A stretch of DNA of 64,000 nt from Coriaria nepalensis (lineage: Eukaryota > Streptophyta > Magnoliopsida > Cucurbitales > Coriariaceae), in assembly GCA_027186245.1 (NCBI GenBank), contig CP114498.1, positions 8,239,001 through 8,303,000 on the forward strand, given 5' to 3'. The stretch's first letter is position 1, and each line of letters begins with the position of its first letter. This document shows positions 21,764 to 34,143 of this stretch, piece after piece. Made by a program: the position numbers and the translations under genes. The notes under the pieces were generated by a model that saw nothing but the letters and a program-made list of their open reading frames with translations, searched no databases and was not told the DNA's origin.

Positions 21764-24700
21764 ATGGGAAGGGGGAGAGTAGAGTTGAAGAGGATAGAGA
21801 ACAAGATAAACAGGCAAGTGACGTTTGCAAAGAGGAGGAATGGTCTGTTGAAGAAAGCTTATGAACTCTCTGTTCTTTGTGATGCTGAGGTTGCTCTTAT
21901 CATCTTCTCTAATCGTGGCAAGCTCTATGAGTTCTGCAGCTCCTCTAAGTAATAATCATTTACTACGATCTCTCTCTCTGATATATACATATATATATAT
22001 ATATTTTTTTTTTTTAACATCTTATTTTTTTTCTAAAGTCGGTTTCTTTAAACAAGATATTTTGGATCGATCGGCAAAGCTTTGATCTTTAAGTTTAGTT
22101 TTACATATACATATAAATATATATATAAGATTTAATCTATCGCTGGTTTTGATTAATTTGTTGAAGTACTTGATCGATCTTGTACTAATTTATTTTTAGC
22201 TTAGTTTGCTTAATTACTTGAAGATGTTTAGTGTTTTGATCTGATCCCTTGCAGATGATTCCCTGCACTATATATATATATATTTTAAATAACTGATCGA
22301 TGATTATATATCTATATTACTATATATGGAGTTTGTATACTATGATTTTCATTTTCTGATGCAAATAAAATTTCGACAAACTATTTTTTCTGAATGATGA
22401 TAATGATATTTGTTCATTTTCTGAATGATGATTTTTTTTTTTTATGAGGTATAAATTTATTCGATGAAAAACTTATCTGTTCTCTCAGGAAATAAAAGTA
22501 ATTAAATTGATTAATTTAATTAAATGTTTATATATATTTTTTGGTTAATACATGTTAATATAGGGATTAGAGTTATTACATGCATGAAGTTAATTAATAA
22601 TTATCTTAAACAAGCTTTTAGTGAGATTGATCAGTGAGATAGAAAGAGAGAGCGTTAAAATAAACTGGCTGAAAGTAAGAGCATTAGAATATTATATTAT
22701 ATAATATATGGCTTGAAGTATTCTGCAGAATTGACTGCTGGCATGGAATAGTTTATATGGGATTTCCATGGCAATGGGGGTGAGAACTGAAAGCTGTTCT
22801 TGATTGTCTACTGATTCTTACTTTTAATTTCTGAACAAAGATCTGTATTGGGAACATGTATCCATGCATGGAGAGAGAGACAGAGATTGATCCAGTTAAA
22901 ACAAACTGCATGGATATTACAATGTCACCTCATCAAGTCTTGTCTGAAACCTATTTCTTTGTGTTTATATATATATATACACATATAACTATAAGTACCG
23001 TTCCATTCAAGTACTGTATATTGGTTTGATCATTATGAGTTTGTCTTCATTACTCTCTTTCTCCATTCCTAGGCTCTATCAATCCAAGTTGTGGTTTCAA
23101 AATGTTTCACAGTTTGAAACTGTAAAATTCATTATTTTGCTTCAATTGATCATTTAAAAGCATATTTGCTTCTTGCCGAAAAGATTTCCCGATCGTGCTA
23201 ATCGTCATTAATTTTTTTATATAATTGAGTATTTACTTCTTCCTTTGCTTTTGATTAGCATGCTCAAGACCCTTGAAAGGTACCAAAAATGCAGTTATGG
23301 TTCTGTGGATCAAGTTAGTAGGCCTGCCAAGGAGCTTGAGGTAATCAACACAACCCTTTACTTTACTTACTAATTGCTAATATTCCATATCCAACACTAG
23401 CTTCTACATTAAGTTAATCCTAAGAGAATTAGTTATAATCACAAGATAAGAGTACTATGAATCGAGACTGATTTTAAAACATGATAATCCGGTTACCGTT
23501 GCGTTACTGATTTTAGAAGTTAGAACATCTACACATAAACTTCACCAAAGGCGATGGCAAACATAGAAGTTATTCATTTTCCTTTGAGAAATTTTTGAAT
23601 GAATTGTGTATACAAAAGAGTAGAGATCTCTCTCAATTGCATATATATATTATAAACTATATCATTAGGTGTAGTTGAAATGAATCAGATTTATCTACAG
23701 TAAATATAATCTACTCAATAAATTCACATTTCTTTAACTAAAACATGTAGTATTTTAAATTATTGACGCTGTGAAATTTTTTTTGACCCAGAGTAGCTAC
23801 CGGGAGTACTTGAAATTGAAGGGGAAACTCGAATCCCTCCAACGAACTCAAAGGTAAAGTTTAATATAAACCCAAATGTAATTAGCTAGGATTTTCTAAA
23901 TTTTATATATGTTTTAAAAATTCATTAAGTTTCTTGCCTTAATCAGTACTACATATATATATATATTATGCATATATGAAGCAAATTGCTTTGAATCCTA
24001 TGATCTTGTAATAAATTTCATGCATGCATGCATGGGAATTGGGATGGATGTATAGGAACCTTCTTGGAGAAGACTTGGGCCCACTGAATTCAAAGGACCT
24101 AGAGCAGCTGGAGCGTCAGCTCGAGTCATCCCTCAAGTTGGTTAGGTCCACTAAGGTAATTATCAATTAATACTTACTATGTATCTGATTTAATTAACCA
24201 TTGTTAATTTTTTGATTTATTGAATTCACTTCCATCCATACATGCATTTCAGACCCAGTACATGCTTGACCAGCTTACTGAACTTCAAAACAAGGTACAT
24301 AGTGCAATAATCATGATATATAGTTTAATTCTAGCTGTGCTTCAAATGTTATTTACAATGTGTGTATATATATATATATGCTTGTTAATACAGGAACAGC
24401 TGTTGATGTCATCAAATAGAGCTTTGATAATGAAGGTACGTAACTCAAAACCTTTTTAGTTTTATATTTCAACATATGCCCGGATTCGACCACGTAAAAA
24501 GAAATCGAGCAACTAAACGTGAAATGATCTCACGTACTGTCTTGCTGATTTAATAAGACCGGTCAGTAAGAAGACAATAATACATTCACACTCGCTGATT
24601 TGGCCTGTCATGTTATGTTTCGATCTCTTTCAATATATATAATTGATTTTACAATGATGGTATGTATATATGCTTGTATTTGATTGTATATAGCTGGATG

Positions 24701-25096
24701 AGATGAGTTTAAGAAATCAGTATAGGCCAACATGGGAAGGTGGGGAGCAAACCCTGTCACCATATCATGCTGATCAGCATCAGCATCACTATCATCATCA
24801 GAATGCTCAAACTCAAGGCTTCTTCCAGCCTCTAGATTGCAATCCAACTCTTCAAATGGGGTAAGGCGAATTGCCTTTTGAAGTTATAGTAACTTACATT
24901 ACTGGCTAGTCTGTCTTAATTAGTGGTTGGGTTCAAACTAATTAGTGACGGATTTGCAAGGTATACTGCGTCGGTTTCCGGCCAAATGACTACAACTGTG
25001 GCCACAGGTAGTCATGAACAAGAGGAGCAGCAGCAGCAACAACAGCAACAAGAAGATGCAGTCAACAATGGCTTCATCACTGGATGGATGCTTTGA
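21764..25096 (+). CDS. SEP1: SEPALLATA1/2-like MADS-box transcription factor
   Basis: A type II MIKC MADS-box protein acting in the nucleus as a class E floral-organ factor in tetramers with other MADS proteins. Exons: 21764-21948, 23259-23340, 23792-23853, 24056-24155, 24253-24294, 24394-24435, 24694-24860, 24961-25096. They total 816 bases, or 271 residues. The 62/100/42/42 exon series is the standard MIKC pattern. The MADS domain is residues 1-60 ([20 protein letters not shown]). I and K domains include [32 protein letters not shown] and [16 protein letters not shown]. The SEP I motif-like [21 protein letters not shown] and terminal GWML mark the C domain, which also has His-rich and Gln7 stretches. 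LNSK, LQNKEQ and [14 protein letters not shown] motifs favour SEP1/2 over SEP3 or SEP4. The first intron is 1.3 kb. No lesion is seen. Confidence 0.95.
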
Positions 25097-25614
25097 GAGA
25101 GTACTTTGCCTACGTGAAAATCAATTATCTGGACATATATTATGACTTGGTCTCTAGTTTTTGTTTGGGTTCCTGTTTGCGTCCAATATTTGGTCATATA
25201 GACCATATTAATCTAGTGCTTGTGTGAAAAATACGTTTCTGTTTTGTGGGCATAGTTGTCTTCTTCGTTGAATCGGACATTTATTATTATGACAATTAAT
25301 ATTATCGTACTTATGCATTGATTCAAATACATTCATATAATCATATTTTTTTTTCTGAATTAATATTATAATATATAGTTTAATAAAACCTTGCTAGATG
25401 TATAATAATTATTTATAGTCTGAAATTTTGGCATCAAACATTAGTGGGAAATTAGTGGAATAGGGGCATAGAATCTTTCCCTTCTAGAACATTTTCTTGG
25501 TCAACGGTCAGCACTGTCCCAATAAATAAAATAATAATAAAAAATAATAATTCTTGAATTTCTAATCCGAAGTGAACGTAAAACGTGCAGATCAGTCTTA
25601 TAAAAAGGTTGGCC
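25097..25614. other. SEP 3' flank and DSBA gene upstream region
   Basis: AT-rich sequence between two plus-strand genes; nothing further recognised. A TATAAAAA-like motif lies at about 25600, only about 15 bases upstream of the putative first ATG of the next gene. Confidence 0.35.
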
Positions 25615-27534
25615 ATGTCGTGTGTCAAATTCTTACAACCAGTGCGTTTGGTTTCCCAGAAAAAAGTCAGCGCTTCCAAATACGTCCAGGTAATTCTTTC
25701 TTTCTTCCTCACCGAACAATGCATTTTCTTTCTCTCGTTGATGATCAGAAATTCAGGATTGAAAATTTAGGAATTCAATTTCTTCCAAGTTTTTCATCTT
25801 TCTGAGCATGAATTGATTAGAATGCATCCAAAAATTTGTGAGTTTTAGAATTCATACTATGATGAGCATGATATTAAATTCCTTTTCTGTTTAGAATCAC
25901 GGAATGATCTGGATTTGATTTACCCTAAAAGAAGTTTAGATATGGAAATGAGATTCCTTGTAAGTAATTGATTGTTTCCTTGAACCCTAATCATTTGGGA
26001 TCTATCCATTTCTAATCTGAGCTTAATGCCAATTCTATTCAATCTTGATTATAGCTAAAAAATGCTCGATTACAATCTCGATTAAGTTTTCAATTCAAAT
26101 TTGTTTCTTGTATATGTATATAAAAAGAATTTTCAGAAAGGTTATAGATATATCAGTGCCATGGCGGGATCAGCTGGAACCTCGAAAAAGACCATCCAAA
26201 TCGATGTCAGTTCGGACACTGTCTGCCCTTGGTGCTTTGTCGGAAAACGAAATCTGGACCAAGCTATTGCAGCTTCTAAGGACAAGTATGATTTTCAGGT
26301 TAGTGTTCTTCACATTGCGTTTGTGGCTTTCTCTTCGTCTGCTCGATATATATTGTGGGATTCAATCCCCATTTTCGTGATTGTTAATGGTTTTCGGGAT
26401 TACTGGTAACTTAATATTGTATCAGTCTTTTAGAGCCTCAGAAGTTAATGTAAAAATATATGTGCAGATAAAGTGGCACCCTTTTCAACTCGACCCTTCC
26501 GCTCCTAAAGAAGGCGTAAATAAGGTTGAATTTTACCGGAAGAAGTTCGGATCTCGTGTAGACATGATCGTAGCTCGGATGACTGAGGTTTTTATTAATT
26601 TTTTTTAATTTATTTGTTGTGTGTGCGTGTGCGTGAGTGCTGGATTGATTGTTTTTTTCTCGTCATTTTGCAGGTTTTTAGGGGTCTTGGTCTGGAATAT
26701 AATATTTCTGGGCTCACGTAAACATTTCAAACTCACATTCTGGACCCTTTTTCATTGATGAAAGTATAAACCCGGAAACCATTTTGAACACATTTCTTAT
26801 GTGTGTGTTTGTTTGTTATTTCAGGGGAAATACTCTAGAGAGCCATCGGCTTATATATTTTGCCGGGCAGCAAGGCTCGGAGAAGCAGCATAATCTTGTC
26901 GAGGAGCTGTTTATTGGATACTTCACTCAGGCAAAGTATCTTGGTGATCGGTTCGTATTTCCGTTTCATCATGTCTTAAGAAACTATGTTTGTTAATATC
27001 ATTTCCATTCTGGCTTTCTTGAAGCATGGCATTATTATTAGAAATTGTTTTCATAACATTAAGGTTTTGGTTTGCAGGGAATTCCTTGTGGAAGCTGCTA
27101 ACAAGGCCGGCGTAGAAGGAGCAGCCGAGTTTCTTGAGTCCAATAATGGTGTCCGAGAGGTTGTATATAAAAACACCCTTTAGCTAATACATTTTCTTCA
27201 TGACAATTCTTTAAAAAAAAAAAAAAAACTCATCTCCTTATTGACTTGACATAATTTTCTTCCCCTTGTCAGGTTAATGAAGAACTACAGAAGTACTCAG
27301 CAAACATTTCTGGAGTTCCTTATTATGTGGTAGGTGTTAAAAAATGTCAGAAAATATATGAAAACCCTTTGTAGTAAAATTACAATAAGCCCATTTATTC
27401 AATTTATTTTTTCCTTAAAAATGAAAAATATAAAATATAAACTTTTTTTATGGCAGATTAATGGGAAGCAGAAGTTGAGTGGTGGGCAACCCCCTGAAGT
27501 GTTCCTACAAGCTTTTCAAGCAGCTGCAAAATGA
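25615..27534 (+). CDS. DSBA-like (FrnE type) thioredoxin-fold oxidoreductase
   Basis: A DsbA-family protein with the active site CPWC (SDTVCPWCFVGKR) and a cis-Pro loop SGVPYYVING near the C-terminus, so probably a thiol-disulfide oxidoreductase. Core exons: 26161-26298, 26468-26587, 26674-26717, 26825-26950, 27078-27159, 27273-27329, 27457-27534. These give 214 residues starting MAGSAGTSKK, all GT-AG. An upstream exon 25615-25689 (ATG ... GTCCAG|gt) joins an acceptor at 26137 (TTTTCAG) in the same open frame. That adds 33 residues beginning MSCVKFLQPVRLVSQKK. The extension is basic, hydroxylated and free of acidic residues, like a mitochondrial or plastid presequence. I list the longer form; the shorter one starts at 26161. 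From memory the closest Arabidopsis gene is At5g38900. Confidence 0.9.
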
Positions 27535-28016
27535 TGGGAACATCTACTTGCTTGTCTCTTATCCGTTTCTCCCCAAATAAAGGATGTAATAAATCTATTT
27601 CTAAGTGAAGTTCTGAATTGTGTTTGCTGCTCTAGAAAAAACTTGTAGTTTTGAATTGGGTTTGTGTTGTTATAAATCATAATAATGGATACTACTTTCA
27701 AAGCTCATGTTCCAACATTTGTACAAGTGACATATATAACCACACATGATCGGCAGTAAACACACACATGAATAATCCGGCAAATGTATCGACAACCATA
27801 TTTCAAACCGAGGTTTATATAACAATAACAATTGAAGAAAGAAAAAAAAGGGTAAAAGCAACTGTTATGAGAAGCATTTTTTTTCTCCCCATAGTACACA
27901 TATCACACTATAAGTGACACCATATATTCACAAAATGTTACAATTAGTTTATAATTTTCATTGTCTTTGGCTTGTAGTAGTTTTCCCTTTTATCTATCCG
28001 TTTTTCCCGAAGAAGA
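27535..28016. other. convergent 3' UTR region
   Basis: 3' sides of the DSBA-like gene (plus) and the RING gene (minus). AATAAA-like signals occur near 27576. No gene is seen. Confidence 0.4.
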
Positions 28017-29484
28017 TCAAGTCGCTTCGTCGAACGCCATCACCTAGCGAAGAAGCATGACATGTTTAATTTTAACTTGAAATATAATTAGAATAACAAT
28101 GGCTTGCTTCTAATTGAAATGACATGGAGATTATCCTGAAGAATGAAATAAGTTGACGGAATAATTTATTGACAGGAAAAAGAATGATACCTTGCCACAA
28201 ACCGGGCAGTTCTCACTTCTTTCCATCCACTCATAGATGCATCCGAGGTGAAAATGATGCGAGCATTTCATCATTATCTTTGGATTCTCCTCGGTATATT
28301 CTGTGTAAGTCAATTAAAAATGGAAAATAAAAAAATCTCCAGCTTGTCAATTCTATACTCCACTCAAGCACAACATTGAACCTAAGCTCTGTGATCCGAA
28401 AAAGGTTCCATTTGGAAAAGCCTATATTTTGTCAAGTTGGGCCCACAAAAACCAGTTAAAGCACATAAAACATAACAAAAATTTACTATTCCAAACGTCA
28501 GTTTAATAAATAAACTCAAATGAGAGATAAACTTTTACATCGAAAATTTTTCTGAGACCTTATACTGTGATATATCTTATGATGAATTGCAATCCTTTTT
28601 CTTCCTCCTTTTGCAAAAGCATAAAGTAAATATGCATCCAGGTACTTGAAGTGTCCAAACTAGTCTTCCTAATTTCTATAGTTCTACGTAAGAGAATGGA
28701 AAAAAACAATATTTAGGTGGAAAAAAAATTACCTTCAAGGCATGTTGGGCAAACATCTTCATCTTCTTTCGACATATAAACAAATCCAACTCCACTTGCA
28801 CTTTTCACCATAGAAGAGAGCTTAGCTGAGGACTTAGAACTCTGGAGCTTCTTAGACTCATCTTCACAAGCAGATTCATTCCATTTCTCCACTGAGCTCA
28901 AAGATTGTGAATCCACATCAAAATCGGTCCTTAGAGGTTCGGACTCTTCATGAACATGACTCGAGCCCTTCTCACGCCTCGAAACCAGCCCATCCCTTAC
29001 CAAACGGATGTATCTAGAGTCAGCATCATAAGGCAATGGCCTTGGAGGAGGATGGTACATATTGATAATAGAGTTTCCATTTGATTGTGTTGATGTCATA
29101 GATGTAGTGCTGTGACTGGTAGATGCGATGGAATGCGTTTCTCCTCTTCTGAATAAAGATGTATACTAAATGCAAAAAGACGAAAAAAAAGAAGAAGAAG
29201 AAGGTAATGACACAGTTAGATAAAGGACCTAATATGTACTCTTTATAGCCAATCACATAACCTTCTGTCTACAAGATGACTCAGGTCTGTCTAGTTTACT
29301 TGACTGCACTTTCAATCACTGAATGAAATGAATGAAAATGAGTAAACTAAGACAATGGACTTACTACAAAGGAGATTTGTTGGACAAAGCAACTAAGACA
29401 TAAGCAGTTCCGATACACAGAGCTGTTTGGGTTGACATAATCGTCACAATCTTCATCGTATAAACAGCAGCAAACTGCACCCAT
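28017..29484 (-). CDS. RING-H2 E3 ubiquitin ligase, possibly lipid-anchored
   Basis: Exons (minus): 29484-29365, 29165-28733, 28300-28191, 28043-28017, GT-AG, total 690 bases or 229 residues. The C-terminal RING is split over exons 2-3: CPTCLEEY, then CSHHFHLGC, then ENCPVCGK. This gives the C3H2C3 spacing of RING-H2 ligases, which bind E2 enzymes and pass on ubiquitin. The N-terminus MGAVCCCLYDEDC has Gly2 plus a Cys triplet, as expected for N-myristoylation and palmitoylation and so membrane attachment (inference). The middle is Ser-rich and probably disordered. The last exon encodes only VMAFDEAT. From memory it matches At5g15790/At3g02290, which neighbour SEP1 and SEP2. Here too it sits two genes from the SEP gene. 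Confidence 0.92.
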
Positions 29485-31386
29485 TCTCCTTTTTCACTTA
29501 TAGAGAAAATGATTTACTGCAATCCTTTGAATTCATGTAGAAATTCCAATCTTGTAATGCAACTTGCAAACAGAACCGCTCAGTGCTCACTGCCTTTTCT
29601 CACTTGTACTTTGAATAAGAGAAGCTGCAATGACACCATGATGGAGTTTAAATTTAATCATTTCAATAAACTAAATTGGAAAAATGGGAGGAAAGATTTG
29701 GCGGGTGAATATTAAGTACACAGAATTTATGGCAAAAAATCCCCTATTTTCCCTTGAATCTAAAAAATCGAACTTCATTCAGAAAACGGGTTCTTTCGAA
29801 TAGGGATAAAGAGGCCAAAAAACAGTAACCGACAAGAAATTGCATGCGGAAACAAAGCCGATCTCGAATGTCAATTACAGCCATTGATAAAGGTAAGAAG
29901 TGAAGAAAAACCCCTTATAGTAGAGACAAGATCGATCGAGAAACAAACATCGATTCGGCCAAAAATGATGCAGAATCAGCAAAGAGATAAAGGAAAAAGT
30001 ACTTGGTAAGAGCTCGGAAGTGACGATCGGAAATGGCAGATGAACAGAATTAGTCCCGAAATTCTGCAATTTGGTAGACTTGATAAGAACACATGTAGAA
30101 CAAAAAGCAGGCTCCTGCGTTGTCGCCTTTAGGGCGAGAAAAGCTATGAATGGATGAAAGCTATCTCCCTCTCTCAGTGGCGAGTCGAGTGGGTGAAAGA
30201 ACTTTCTTCATTGATTGCTCAATCGTTTCATTCCTTTTTTTTTTTTTTTTTTTAAATAAATTGACTAATTAACTAAGGAAATAAAATTAGAATATAATAT
30301 TGTCTATCTAAAGATATTTTCTCACTGGTACCGTATCTATGTATATTAGCTACGTGGCATCCATGTGGAATGAGATGCTTACGTAGCATCCAACATGACC
30401 AATACAAAAAACCCCAAGATATGAAGATATCTTTAAATTTTAGAATTATAAGTAATTTATATCAAGATATTAATTATAATTATATAAATTCAATAAAAAA
30501 ATTATAATAAAAGCCAATTTTAAAGATTTATTATTATAATTTTTCTAATAATAAAACCATAACCCTTGTATATATGACTTGATTTGACTGTTTAAAAATA
30601 TATATTTTGAGTTAATTATTTTAATTATACAAAAAATAGATGATACGAAATGATATATAATATAATAATATAAAATTTATATATATAATCGAAAGTAATT
30701 AATCTAATCTATATCAAAATTCTCTTTCCTTAAGAATAAGAAAGAAAGAAAAAACAAAATCCAATACATCTTAATCAAGAATACACGTAACGCTTCTCGT
30801 GAACATAAAGAGAGAAAGAAAATAACGGCCATGATCGATGATCGATGATCGATGATCGATGATTGATGACTATAAACCCGTGAACAGAACAAACTACAAT
30901 TCCGAATTTATTAAGCCACCGCGGATACTGCCACATCGGAAGCGGTAAAACCTAGTTAGGAGACAATAATTGAACGGAACGAATCACAATCATATGACAC
31001 TCATTAACAATTATGTTAATGATAAATAAATACATAAAGGGGGGAGAAGAAGAAGAAAAACTGGCACATGGAGAAAGACAGAAACTGTCAACCCGAACTC
31101 TACCTCTCTGACAATTCAAATAAGAACACCACAAATTCCTTATTTGCATCCAAAAACTGCTTGCCGTCACCTATAGTCTTTGTCCTTGCAAAAAAGACAG
31201 AAAAAACTTGTGGCTACTCTTACATGTCTCGTGAATCAACAGCTGCCCATTTTTGCATGAACTCTGTACTCTAATATCTATCTATCTATCTATATATATA
31301 TATATATAATAGCGAGGCTTAGACAGAACTGATATGAGTCCTCCTACGCACACAGACAGGGTTTGAAGCTTTGGAAGAAAAGAAGA
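29485..31386. other. divergent promoter region of the RING and Ole e 1 genes
   Basis: 1.9 kb between two genes transcribed away from each other. A 7-base microsatellite (ATGATCG, about 5 units) lies at 30831-30870. A CTAT/TA repeat lies at 31276-31308, close upstream of the Ole e 1 gene. A small imperfect hairpin (GCTACGTGGCAT ... ATGCTTACGTAGC) lies at about 30350-30390. No gene is seen. Confidence 0.4.
30831..30870. repeat. ATGATCG microsatellite
   Basis: Four exact units plus a variant unit of period 7. Each unit holds the GATC core. Confidence 0.85.
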
Positions 31387-32501
31387 ATGTCTTGGTTTCT
31401 GATAATCCTCTTTCTAAACCTCGTATTTAACAGCATTTCGGAAGGTAGAAGACATGAATATGAGTCCATTTCTGCTGATATTATCGGCAGTGTCTACTGT
31501 GAACCTTGTTTCCAGAAATCTTTCTCACAGTTCAGCCACTCCATCTCAGGTTCAATTTTTGTTCTTAATTTTCTTAGCAAGTTATACAAATTTGTGGGTT
31601 CGTTTCATATTTAGAATTTTCTTGGGTTTTTTTTTTTGTTGGGAAATATGCAGGTGCAGTAGTTGCTGCTGAATGCAAGGATGGAAGGGGTGGTGGTTCA
31701 AAACTGAGTTATAGAGAGGAAGTGAAAACAGATGAGAACGGAGGATTCCGAATTCGTGTACCTTTCTCGGTAACAAAACATGTCAACAACATAGAAACAT
31801 GTTCTGTGAGATTGATCAAAAGCAGTGACCCAGATTGTGCAATAGTCTCAACATCAACTTCAACTTCAAGTTCACTCAAATTGGAGGCAAGAGAGAAAGA
31901 AACTTACATATTCACATCTGGGTTCTTATCCTTTAAGCCTATAAAGCAGCCAAGTTTCTGCAGCCCAGAATTTCCCGAGCTTTCAATAGTTTCATCTGCA
32001 ACAAGAAAGTCAAGAAAATTGAAACAAACTGTCTCTCCAAAAACGGTTCAAAATTCAGACCAAAATGTGAACCAACAAGAATTTTTGTTCCCACCTCTAA
32101 TTCCTAATCCACTTCAACCTCCTCCACTTATTCCTAACCCGTTTCAGCCGCCTCCACTTATCCCTAACCCGCTTCAGCCCCCTCCGGCCCCAATTATCCC
32201 AAACCCGTTTCAGCCTCCCCCGGCCCCATTCATCCCAAACCCGTTTCAGCCACCTTCCACACCAACACCTTTGATCCCAAACCCATTTCAACCACCTCCT
32301 ACACCAACACCAACACCATTGATCCCAAACCCATTTCAGCCTCCATCGGCTCCGGCCCCACTTTTCCCTCATCTGCCGCCATTTCCGGGTTTTACTCCAT
32401 CACCATCACCTCCTCCACCACCAGCCTCCTTTTTCCCGCCAATTCCTCATATACCTGGGATACCTCCCGCCCCTCATATGGAGAAGCAAACTTCACCCTG
32501 A
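31387..32501 (+). CDS. Ole e 1-domain proline-rich cell-wall protein
   Basis: Two exons (31387-31549, 31654-32501; 1011 bases, 336 residues). The first ATG in frame (MSWFLIILFLNLVFN) gives a clear signal peptide. An Ole e 1-like domain follows: GSVYCEPCFQ, SISGAVVAAECKDG, TDENGGFRIRVPFS and an ISSDPDC-like part, about residues 25-160. After about residue 200 comes an extensin-like tail with at least seven units of the type PLIPNPFQPPP or PFIPNPFQPP, then a PPFPGFTPSPSPPPPP segment. Such proteins are secreted and probably become part of the wall matrix. The gene resembles At5g15780 from memory. The tail reads through with no stop despite its repetitive DNA. Confidence 0.9.
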
Positions 32502-33056
32502 ACTTAACAGAATCAGTGGTCTCGTGATCAGAGTAAAATACTTTATTTGCATCTCTTTTGTATTTCGATGTATATTTATTGTTTAGTATGGTGTTGTGTT
32601 TTCCAGTATATAGGTTCTGATTCTAAAATTACGTTTCATCATGAATGTTTTTTTTCCAGAAATCAGTGTGCCTATTGTCACTAGTCAGTTGGGATGTAAG
32701 AAATACTTCAAATAAGTTGGCTGAAAACTGAGAGTTATCTAACAGTTTTGCTCAGTATTCGGTAATAAGGCTGCAACATAATAAACGAGATGGTAGGTCC
32801 CATGTGGGAAGTACTAGTGTATTACCACAGATTAGTGCTGGTTTATTTAACTGAAAGATTGTGTAAATGCAAAACTGGAAATTTATCTTTATAATAAGAA
32901 ACATTCCAAAACCACATCCTCATTGGTACATGATCATATTTGAATAGCAAAAATTTCACCCACCTTACGTGTACAGGCAGAATCTGTATATTTGTGGAAA
33001 TTACAATTAAGAACAAAATCGGAAAGTGTTTCCGTACAAGACCTGCATCTCTTTTC
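32502..33056. other. convergent 3' UTR region
   Basis: Non-coding sequence between the ends of the Ole e 1 gene (plus) and the IMP3 gene (minus). Nothing else is recognised. Confidence 0.4.
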
Positions 33057-34143
33057 TCAGCAGTTCATAGCATCGTAATCATCCAGCTTTTCATTGTACT
33101 CTAATACCTTTCTCTTGATCTTTGATGTATCTACCCATGTAATGAAGTCCTCCATATTCCTTGTTACTAGATATGCCGGGTCAGTAATGGTCTCTGGTCC
33201 TACTCTTATGTGTCCCTGCTCAATGTATGTGATCGCTTCTTTCAAGTGCTCGGCAAACTTCAACCGCACCAAAATAGTAGCCAGCCGACGTCTATAAAAT
33301 ATATATATTAAGAGAGTATATATAACAAGATAAACTTATAGAAAAGGTAGCAGAGTGCTACCATTGATTCAGCACAACATATTTACCTGCAGAAGGATGA
33401 AACAGATAAGCGATCGCATAAACTTAAGCTCTGCCGTGAAGGTATCACACCCATGTTGTACCTGTCAAAAGGGAATTAGAACAACTCATTGATAAAATAA
33501 CTGATTTTTTTTTCATACCGACAAAGCAATACTATAATGCAAGCTCCATTTGCACAACCTCATCGTACAGAATACCAATCACTTAACAAATTCAATTGCA
33601 AAAAATCAGTAAGGCTAATATAACTACTCCAAAATCTCAAAAAATGACGTTTTTTCCTAAATTTCTGGGAAACATGAGCAATCATAAATAATTCAACAAA
33701 ATTTTCTAGAGCAGCACAACATTATCATCCTTGACAGTAACAAGGAAAAACAAAAAGTAGAGCAAAACTCACAGCTTTTCCAAGAGCTTATCAGTCATTT
33801 GAATGCGGAAAGGATCTTTCTCGTCCATCTTCTTCAACACACTCACTAATTTCTGCACTCCTCGGCACACACTCGAATATCTACATTCAGTACAAAATTC
33901 CATTGTAATCAATAAGATAGAAAGTCAATTAAAACTATAAAAATGAAAAGAAAATCGTAGTAGAAGAGGGGGGGGAATTTTTTTTTTTATATAGAAGAGA
34001 ACTATGTACTTCTTGTAATCGTCCCGGCCGGTGACATGGTAACGATGCATAATTAGGGCTTCCCTGTGACCTCCTTCTCTCTTCCATTCTAAGAAGTTTA
34101 CTTTCCTCAGTAGCCTCTGCTCGTGAAATTTCAGCTTCCTCAT
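33057..34143 (-). CDS. IMP3: U3 snoRNP protein IMP3
   Basis: A component of the U3 small nucleolar RNP for early 18S rRNA processing in the nucleolus; it bridges U3 and the pre-rRNA. Exons (minus): 34143-34010, 33880-33773, 33461-33387, 33291-33057, GT-AG, total 552 bases or 183 residues, the usual IMP3 length. The N-terminus [20 protein letters not shown] is diagnostic, followed by [19 protein letters not shown]. The S4 RNA-binding domain covers about residues 105-170 ([32 protein letters not shown]). Short splice-flanking sequences are clean and no lesion is present. The short 5' flank is shared with other upstream sequence and shows no obvious TATA box. Confidence 0.96.

Noticed and set aside
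30350..30390. Short inverted repeat GCTACGTGGCAT/ATGCTTACGTAGC as a MITE
   Set aside because: Arms are short and no target duplication could be seen.
32097..32372. Minus-strand ORF rich in Trp and Arg
   Set aside because: Shadow of the repetitive proline-rich tail on the other strand.
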